Source: Chimonanthus salicifolius
Taxonomy: Eukaryota; Streptophyta; Magnoliopsida; Laurales; Calycanthaceae
Direction: 5' to 3'
DNA length: 64,000 nt
Assembly (NCBI GenBank): GCA_013350335.1
Contig: CM023535.1
Location: forward strand, 30,536,991 to 30,600,990
This document shows positions 56,225-64,000 of the stretch, one piece after another. Both the position numbers and the translations under genes were made by a program. Position 1 is the first letter of the stretch; each line of letters begins with the position of its first letter. Below the pieces are notes generated by a model, which saw nothing but the letters and a program-made list of their open reading frames with translations, had not been told where the DNA came from and ran no database searches.

Positions 56225-58422
56225 GGTTCTTGAATTTGGCAATTATTTACGGTTTTGCCACTACCTCTTTTCCATGACTAATCACTCATTCATCCATGCA
56301 TAATTAAGTCCATAACTGATCACAAACTTAGATCCATTAATGATCCATCAACCATGTCATATGATCATTAAAATTAGCCATTTTTCTTAACTTAATCCTT
56401 ATTCATTCAAACACATACATACCCCATACTTAGCCCATCACATGGCTCATAAATTGGGTCATGGGTATCATTAAAATCAGCCCCTTTAATTCAACCTAAT
56501 CCCCATTTTTCCTTGGGTCTTTTGTTACGCTTTAGATCCATCACAAGTCCCTCCATGAGGGGATTTAAATCATACCTTTAAATCCTCAACTTTGTTCATC
56601 AATTTGGTACATTTTGGTCCATCAAAACTACCAATACTCCCCCATTATTTTTTTCCATCTTTTACCCCCATCAAAGTCACCAATATACCACCATAGGGTT
56701 CAAAAACATTCCCTCCATAAAATCTCTCCATGGATTTATTTTTAAAACATTATTTCCATCTTTTCATATCCATTAAAATTATGAATACATTACCATAGGG
56801 TTCAAAGCATTCCATCCATAAAATCTCTCCACGGTTTTCCTCATTTAAAAACCCCTTTAAAAATCACTAATATTCATTCATTTAAAACTTTAAAAATCAT
56901 TAACCACTTAACATAGCCTCCATTCTCTAAACCCATTAAAATTCTAACACCATCACCATAAGATTCATGGTCCATCATTCATTCATGCCTTTTTAAGGCC
57001 ACAAAAATCATTCACATCTCCCATAAATTTCCTCATTTACAATCCCTTTAAAAATTACCACATTTAATCATTAAAACCCTAAAAATCATAAATCATATTC
57101 CATGGTTTCCATTCTTTAAGAACCCCATTAAATTCCTAATCACCTTCCATGTTTAAATAAACCTTATTACATAATGTCCCCAATACTTCCATTTATTTTT
57201 CTTAATCTCTCCTTCCCATTTTGTCCATTTCTTACTTCATCTTTTGGATGGATTTTAAATCCAAGGACCATGATATTTTTCGCCACATTAAATCCAAGAA
57301 ATGGATTCCAAATCTTAAACCTTAAAAATCTAACCTCTTGTTTAGAAATACTTACAAATCCGACAACTCCTCCGACTTTTCTTTCTCCTCTTGGATTCCT
57401 TGGCCTTCTTTCTTCTTCTTCTCCTTTGTTGGTCGGCCAAGATGTGTTTGATCAAATGAAAAACATCAAAGCTTGGGTCGGCTAAGATGGAGTAGATTTG
57501 AGAGAGAGAGAGATGGGGAGAGGATGTCTCAAGCTTTGGTCTTGAGGTGTAGGGCCCAAGCTTGAGCTTCTTTCTTCTCTTCTTCTCTTCTTAGTTTTTC
57601 TTCTTCTTCTTTTCTCTTTGGTGTGGGTCGGCATTGAGAGAGTATGAGAGGAAGAGAGTGAAAGAGTTAGATGGAAAGAGATGGAGAAAAGAGATAAGAT
57701 TCATCTCATTTGGTTGAGTGACCTACACTCCACCATTTAATTCTCCCACCAACCAAGCATGGGTTCATGTGCTTAGTGGTGGTGGTTGGGATAAACCACC
57801 ACCCTTAGCCAACATTTTTTGGTGTCTTGCAATGAGGTGGTTTGGTCTTCCATTTGACCATTTGACCACGTTTTGGATAGTTTAATTTTTTAATTAATTA
57901 GATAATTAACTTAGGTTAAATAATTCCCACTTAACCTAATTCCATTTTCTTAAATTCCCTCCATGTATCCACCCATGGTTGACCAATTCAACCATGGTGG
58001 CCGGCCCCACCAATCCTTGGTCCACACGCCACCTCACTTGGTGAGGTGGAGGTGGGTCCCATTCGGCCATGTCACCTTGATCATTCCATCACCAATTTGG
58101 GTGATTTAAATTTAATTAAATCCACTTCAACTACTTGGATCACCATTGGGCCCATGGCCCAATTACATTCACCTCCTACCCATTTACCTTAGAGCTTACA
58201 TTATCTTGACCCATTGGGTCCCAAATGGGTATTGGGCCCAATTTGACCATCCTTGGCCCAATTAAGTGAACTCATTCCAATTCATGGCCCATTGGACCAT
58301 ACTTGGGCCTTTGTCCAAATTTTGATCCATTTAACATTTATTCCATCATATTTCCGAATTTCCATCCTTAAAATTAAATAGTAGCCACATATATATTGAT
58401 TTAAAAATTTTGGGCTATTACA

Positions 58423-58914
58423 ATTGATACTGCAGTACCTATTGACTACGCAGAGTAGTCTGAAGAGCTATGCTGATAAGAGGAGGAGGTTCTTTGAATT
58501 TGGAGTGGGAGACATGGTGTTCTTGAAAGTCTCGCCTCAAAAGGGACACATGAGATTTGGAAAGAAAGGGAAATTATCGCCAAGATATGTGGGACCCTTT
58601 TCAATCATAAAAAGGATGGGGGACGTGGCTTACCAATTGGCACTCCCATCACAGTTGGCATCTTTACACGATGTGTTCCACGTATCGATGTTGAGGAAGT
58701 ACAATCCTGATCCTTCTCACGTACTGAACGTACAAGAAATAGAGATCCAAAGCGACGTGACATACGTCGAGAAGCCTATCCGAGTCGTGGACACAGAACA
58801 AAAGGTGTTACGGAACCGAGCGATCCAGTTTGTCAAGGTAGTATGGGATCGACATGGCATTGAGGAAGCCACATGGGAACTCGAGTCGGAAATGAGAAAA
58901 ATTCATCCTTAGCT
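58423..58914 (+). pseudogene. pol: Elem-6 pol, C-terminal fragment with chromodomain
   Basis: About 160 codons in one frame, beginning in the integrase tail ([21 protein letters not shown]) and going through [27 protein letters not shown] and [18 protein letters not shown] to the chromodomain [30 protein letters not shown]. It stops at TAG (58912-58914) two residues into the usual HPELFV. The upstream part was cut off by Elem-5 and is not in the window. Closest to Elem-2, in keeping with the shared LTR family. Confidence 0.9.
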
Positions 58915-58984
58915 ATTTATGTTAATGTTTTAAACCCTATTTCACTCCATTTTCAGGACGAAAATTTTAAAAAGAAGGTTGTAT
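58915..58984 (+). promoter_or_regulatory. Elem-6 pre-LTR motif and polypurine tract
   Basis: Carries ATTTTCAGGACGAAAATTTT, then AAAAAGAAGG and TTGTAT before the LTR start. Confidence 0.7.
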
Positions 58985-59452
58985 TGTAACACCCCGGATT
59001 TTCAATTTATTATTTTGTATGAAAATAATCCATTTAATTTGTGAACATTAGTTATGGATCTTAAATTGGATAAAGAGTTGGGTCATTGGCCCAATTAGGA
59101 CCCAACGGTTTTGGAAATGTTTTCAATAAAAATTAAATGGAGTTGAATTTAATTTGGTATTGTAATATTATATAAATAAGGAAGGAGATAATATTGCATG
59201 GCCGTGTATAGAGAGATTCATATCTATTATAGGCGCATGGGATCTTTTAAAAGGGTATGCATATTGTCTTAAATTAAATAAAGAAGTGTCTAAATTAAAA
59301 GATTGCTTAGGCTAGGATTAGTGATATGCGCATAGCACATTCTAAATATGGGAAGCCAAGGTCGGTAAGTCCCAATTAAATAGACAAGGGGCGCACGGCC
59401 TAAGGGGGTTGGCTATCTTAAGCACCTTCTAAACATGGGATCAAGGGAAGAT

Positions 59453-59459
59453 TATAAAA
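59453..59459 (+). promoter_or_regulatory. TATA box of the Elem-6 LTR
   Basis: TATAAAA followed by GGAGAGAAGG; conserved in all three family A LTRs where the region is present. Confidence 0.6.
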
Positions 59460-59640
59460 GGAGAGAAGGACAAGGGCACACAGTTTACACACACATTGCC
59501 AAATTCTCTTTCTCCCTCTCTATTCTTATTCACGGCAAGAGCAAGGAGAAGAAAAAAGCAGCTAGCAAGAGGTGTTCTTGGTTTGGAAAAATTAAGAAGA
59601 AAGGAGAAGGATTGGAAGAGCAAGAAATCAAATGGAAACG

Positions 59641-61732
59641 GTTAGTATTTTTATTTGATAAATTTGTTTTGAAATAAAAGAACCATAGGGTTCGGCCATG
59701 GTGTTTGGCCGAACCCCATGGAAGAAGATTGGGAGATGGTTTGATGATTTTAATGGAAATAAAGAACCATAGGGTTCGGCCATAGTGCATGGCCGAACCC
59801 CATGGAAAGTTATGGTTTATTTTATTGGGTTTATGTTCATAAATTTCAGATCATGGAAACCTTGGATGGTTAGATATTTTGGATTTAAAAGAGGGAATAT
59901 GGAAACATAGGGTTCGGCCATAGTGCATGGCCGAACCCCATGGAAGGTGTTTGGTTAATTGTTAAATAAGTGTTTGATGTTAATGTTATGTGATTTTGAA
60001 GGGACTAAATGGAAGATCAATGATTGGTAATTTTTAAAGAGAGGATCTTGAACCATAGGGTTTGGCCATGGTGTATGGCTGAACCCCATGTAGTTGTGTA
60101 GGAATTATTGTTGAATTTTAATGGACTGAAATAATGGTCAAGATCATGAACCATAGGGTTCGGCCATGGTGTATGGCCGAACCCCATGGAGATGGTTACT
60201 AATTTGGAAGGTTGGATGATTATCTTGGAAACATTCTAAGTATGGAAGGATTTATGTTTTAAATTTGGAAACCTTCTAAAAATAGAAGGAGGAGTTTAAA
60301 ATGGGAAGGTTTCTATTTATGGAAGGAGGTAGCTAAATTAAAAAGCTTTTATTTATGGAGATGGTATATTAAAATTAGAAAGTTGCTAAATTTGGAAACC
60401 TTTTAATTATGGAAGGTGGAGATAAATTTGGAAAGCTTCCAATTATGGAAGGATGGGGTTTATTTATGGAAACCTTCTAATTGTGGAAGGATGGATGATA
60501 AATTTGGAAACTTGCTAATTATGGATTATTAATGAAAATGGAAACTTAGGCATCATGGATTCGGCCATGTGTATGGCCAAACCCCATAAACCAATTTTAT
60601 GGTTTGTGGATCAAAGTATGGATTAGGTGTTTGTAATTGAATGAAATGTTAACTATGGATGAGACCAACGGCAAAGTTGTAATTATAGCCTAAAGTGAAA
60701 GATCATGGGTTCGGCTATGATGTATGGCCGAACCCCATGAGGTCTCTCTTATGGATTTGAGTGGTTATGGAATTTATATGGACCTAATATGATTAAATGA
60801 AGGGAAAGATTAGAGTCTTATTTGTGAATCATGAATCTATGATTATGGATCGGTTTGGACTTAGACGTCATAGGGTTCGGCCATTGTGCTTGGCTGAACC
60901 GCATGAATCAGTTATGGGTCTATTGTTTTGATGTGTTAAGGAGTGGAAGGTTTGAAATGATTAAACCAAGGGCAAAGTTGTGAATACATGCTAAGATGGA
61001 AGGTTGGCCATGAATGGCAATCTTGTAAATATGGGGTTTTGTTTATGGACTTAGAACATTGAAAATCAAGTGGGACTTGGTTTTGATTGATTGTTATATT
61101 TTAAGGTAATGGGACGTCACAAGGTGTTTACGATCGTGAGCGGTTACCGGACGAAAGACGCAAGGACACGTAATGGTCTTTGGAAGGATTCCACCTCTTT
61201 GAAACCAAGGGTTTATGTACATATGTTTTATTTTATATTTGATGAAATTATGTTTCAAAGGATATGCTTTAGTATTGAATTTCAAATGCTATGTTTAATT
61301 CTATAAATAGCATGTGTTGATTATGTTTCAAAAGGTGATTTTAAATGCTATGTTTATGTTATAAAATAACATGTGTTCATTGGCATCTCATGCATGACAT
61401 GGGGTGAAGGTTTTGGTAACCGGAGGGTCCACACTCCGTCGGGGCGTTCGAAAAACCTATGTGGGGTACCTTGATGTGCTTTTCCATCAAGAAGAATCCA
61501 GAGGGTCCACACTCCGTCGGGGCGTCTGAAAGACCTATGTGGTGGGTACTTTTATGTACATGTGATGGGTGGGACTCATTGCATTTGTCATCATTGCATG
61601 GCATGGTTTTATATGGTTTCTGACATTACGATATTATTATATATTTTGTACTAACCATATGTTAGCCGTAACTGGAATACCTACTGGGTGCGTTGTTCTA
61701 ATGCCCTACTTCTACGCTAGTTGATGATACAG
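59641..61732 (+). other. Putative intron within the Elem-6 LTR
   Basis: Donor GGAAACG|GTTAGTATTT; acceptor side TTCTAATGCCCTACTTCTACG then TGATACAG. 2092 bp enclosing the palindrome array. Predicted only. Confidence 0.4.
59687..60904 (+). repeat. Palindrome array in the Elem-6 LTR
   Basis: Copies near 59687, 59772, 59910, 60058, 60157, 60559, 60714 and 60874. The 60058 copy has one C-to-T change in each arm, both leaving G-U pairs in sense RNA. Confidence 0.9.
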
Positions 61733-62193
61733 GAAATCAAGGGAACGATGAACGTAAGACGGGACAGGCATAGGAGCTTGGATGATTTAGTTTATTATTT
61801 TTAATAAAAGTTACTCATGGACTTGTATTTGAGTATCTAGGTTTCAGAATGTAATAACTTAGATGGATGGATGTTAATTTTGATAATTATAGTATTTGAA
61901 TGATGATTCAGGACTTGACGTACTTTGTTATCTAAATGAAATAGAACTTGGTTCTATTATGATTCCGCAATTTTGATGTTAATATTCCGTATGTTTATAT
62001 TGTTATGTGTGAACCATTTTCGTGGACTTAGTCTATGCACACATAGGGTTGGCCAGTTAAGGGTCGGACTTTGGAAGTTCGGACTTAGCTCGCGTCATGA
62101 CGTCCCGCGCTCTATCACTCTTCGTTTATAAAAAAAAAACAAAATAGACTCTGATTTACGGGAAAAAGTGAGTGAAAAAGGGCGGGGGTTACA

Positions 62194-64000
62194 TAACTGG
62201 CCAACCATACGTGTGCGTGGACTAAGTCCACTAAAACGGTTCACACGCATTAAGGCTAAACTTGAGGAATAAACGTCAAGTGGAATTATAATAGAGTTAC
62301 TATTCCTATCCATTTTAAGCAAGGAAGTCCATCACATAAATTAATCTTTAAAAATGTCCAAAATTAAAACCAAACCATAGCAGGATAGTTCTAAGTTATT
62401 ACGGTCCCAAAGTGCGGATAACTCAAATTACATTGTTCGAAATAAAAACTTAAATAAAATAAATCTAAATTATCTAAGCTCCTAAGCTTGGCTCCATTCA
62501 CGTCCTTCGCTCTGTCCATTCCCTGTGTCATCATCTAAGGTAGAAGTAGGCGTTAGTCAACGCACCTAGTAGGCATTCCGAGTAGGGTCAAACACATGGA
62601 TTAGTATAAAAAAATCACATAGATTTATAATGTCAAAATCATGCAAGTCAATGACATGCCATGGGTATCATATGCCATGATTTTCACCCATCAACCATAT
62701 CTCAATCACATAAGTAATCCTCTTGATGAATAAGCCACATCAAGGTATTGTCATGACTCCCCACGTATACCTTATCAATCCCACCGAACGGAGCGTGGAC
62801 TCCTTCATTTCAAACATTATAATCGGAATCAGTGTGGATCCCTCCCCACGTTTGTTTATCGGATATCCGAATGGAGCGTACTCCCCTCATTTGTTCCCTC
62901 CCATGCCATGCATGAGATGTGAGTGCATCATGCCATTTTATATTTAACATATAGCATTGAAATCTCAATCTTAAAACATAGCACTTTGATACCAAAAATA
63001 GATCATAATCACATGGAAATAAAGACCATTCATATACATAGTCCAAGGTTATCAATAAGGTAGGAATCCTACCAACGTCCAAATATTGTATCTTGCGTTT
63101 TTGTCAAAACAGATAACCGATTGCGTCAAAGCCGATCGTACACCCGTTTGTGAAATCCTGTTACCTTATTACATTTAGCACATATACATACATCAATGTG
63201 GTGATCCATTTAATTTCTATCAACCCCTATATCATCCTATGTTCATTTCCATTTACAATCTTAGTCTTTTATCCAGTTAAGTCCCCCAAGGGGTTTCGGC
63301 CATACATTAGGGCTGAAAAATGTTTAAGTCCACAACAAAAACCCACCAATGGGGTTCAGCCATACAACATTGTTGAACCTCATTTTTTTGTCTTTTCGGT
63401 CCTCTTTTTAGTCCTTGTTCATTTTAGACAAAGCGGGTCCAACATCATTCATTCTTTGATTCCTTAATCTACTAATATTCTATAGTTAAACATTTAACTT
63501 GATAAAATAACCTAGGTCCATAAAAATATCTCCACGGGGTTCGGCCATACAACATGGCCAAACCCATGGTTCTTCCATTCCATCATCATTTCTTTTTCTT
63601 TTATTTCTTAGCTTGATCACCCATAGTTAATCATTTAACTTTTTAAACATACATAGATCCACAAAATGATCCATAAAAATGATTCATGGGGTTCGGCCAT
63701 ACCACATGGCCAAACCCATGATTCCTCATTTCCCTCTTCTCCTTTCTTAACTTGATAGTCCGTAGTTCAATCCTTTAAAACATATTAGATCCATAAAAAT
63801 CCCTCCATGGGGTTCGGCCATACAACGTGGCCGAACCCATGGTTCATCATTTTTCATCCTCTTTCCATTTTAATATCACCTTGAGGATGGTTTTCTTAAA
63901 AATCACATACAACAAGTTTTAGGTCATTTGATGGGGTTCGGCCATACATCATGGCCGAACCTCATCCAAACTCTTTTTGAGCCCTCATATGATCTCCATA
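62194..64000 (-). mobile_element. Elem-7 LTR, R/U5 part, truncated at both ends
   Basis: Minus-strand LTR. It begins within the AACTGGCC box of the terminal module, where Elem-6 is inserted, and runs past the window end. It contains an acceptor-like GCAG/ACAG equivalent (AG at 62524-62523), hairpin units at about 62720-62890, the GGTAGGAATCCTACC core at 63058-63072, and a palindrome array (63285-63965). Similar over its first 900 bp to the Elem-1 5' LTR but with the GGTTCGGCC palindromes that Elem-1 lacks. Confidence 0.85.
63285..63965 (-). repeat. Palindrome array in the Elem-7 LTR
   Basis: Copies near 63290, 63352, 63535, 63686, 63808 and 63932; several have one arm with CG to CA changes (GGCCAAACCC). 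Confidence 0.88.

Larger units (their letters stand above)
55244..57355 (-). other. Putative intron within the Elem-5 5' LTR
   Basis: Donor GGATTT|GTAAGTATT at 57355, branch-like TCTAAC then CCCTACTTC, acceptor GACGCAG at 55244. Matches 9859-12546 in the family B solo LTR. Confidence 0.4.
54781..58422 (-). mobile_element. Elem-5 5' LTR (family B, 3642 bp)
   Basis: Minus strand from TGTAATAGCCC at 58422 to GGGCGTTACA at 54781. Donor-like GATTT|GTAAGT (57355), acceptor GCAG (AG at 55245-55244), three hairpin units at 55436-55650, terminal stem CTACGTGTG (54915-54923) with CACACGTAG (54953-54961). Only one full palindrome (about 56040) and one half palindrome (about 56206) remain. Expected right target duplication attga (58423-58427) in Elem-6 pol; the left copy is deleted. 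The 105-codon ORF at 55367-55684 is the tandem hairpin unit read through, not a gene. Confidence 0.9.
58985..62193 (+). mobile_element. Elem-6 3' LTR (family A, 3209 bp), uninterrupted reference copy
   Basis: Starts TGTAACACCCCGG, ends GGGGGTTACA. It is the only unbroken full-length LTR of the longer family A subtype here and matches the solo LTR 7757-15275 closely. Contents: TATAAAA at 59453, CT-rich leader with GA-rich second half, donor-like ACG|GTTAGT at 59641, palindromes 59687-60904, tandem hairpin units about 61420-61545, branch-like TTCTAA at 61696, acceptor GATACAG ending at 61732, TATGTGTG/CACACATA stem (62004-62045), AGTTAAG/CTTAGCT stem (62055-62090), A9 tract, LTR end. Right target duplication expected as taact (62194-62198). 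Confidence 0.95.

Noticed and set aside
57174..57485. 103-codon ORF rich in Phe, Leu and Ser, resembling a membrane protein
   Set aside because: It lies antisense in the leader/U3 of the Elem-5 LTR; the hydrophobic look comes from CT-rich tracts.

Overview
This 64 kb window comes from a nuclear genome rich in retrotransposons, almost certainly that of a flowering plant. Nearly every base can be assigned to Ty3/gypsy LTR retrotransposons of the chromovirus type. The diagnostic features are gag with a CX2CX4HX4C zinc knuckle, then protease, RT, RNase H and integrase in one frame, a chromodomain at the extreme C-terminus, and a primer site for initiator Met-tRNA. Long LTRs (2.8-4.2 kb) and protein similarity suggest the Tekay/Del lineage, judged from memory and not by a tree. 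I found no cellular gene, tRNA, rRNA or CRISPR array. The species cannot be named from this sequence.

Layout. 1-2294: plus-strand LTR end (family A), inserted in a minus-strand LTR of another family (D, 2295-3860), which lies in a small pol scrap of a different gypsy lineage (3861-4046). 4047-5552: two LTR starts facing each other. 5553-19611: Elem-1, minus strand, decayed; its pol is split by a solo LTR of family A (7757-15275, TSD agcca/agccg), itself split by a solo LTR of family B (8792-13027, TSD gaagg). 19612-26630: Elem-2, plus strand, family A, decayed, with part of RT deleted. 26631-50089: Elem-3, plus strand, family B, fused directly to Elem-2. Its pol is split by a solo LTR of family C (29068-46482, TSD ggtag), which is split by Elem-4 (29314-42555, minus strand, TSD gtgtg), the only complete and young element. 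50090-58422: Elem-5, minus strand, family B. 58423-62193: Elem-6, plus strand, last part of pol plus a family A LTR. 62194-64000: minus-strand LTR of Elem-7.

The right half is a six-level nest: Elem-7 < Elem-6 < Elem-5 < Elem-3 < solo C < Elem-4. The left ends of Elem-3, -5, -6 and -7 and the right end of Elem-2 are all missing, and one deletion at about 26,630 would explain every loss.

The most unusual content is inside the LTRs. Unrelated-looking families share one architecture: a leader ending in a GTNAGT donor-like site; about 1.5-2.7 kb usually carrying an irregular array of near-identical palindromes (arms GGTTCGGCCAT and ATGGCCGAACC, loop 4-5 nt); short tandem hairpin units; a branch-point, pyrimidine-tract and CAG acceptor-like site; then a terminal module of stems whose arms differ between families yet stay complementary. 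I read this as an LTR-embedded intron carrying a hairpin array, followed by a conserved U5 RNA structure. This reading is inference; RNA evidence is needed to support it.
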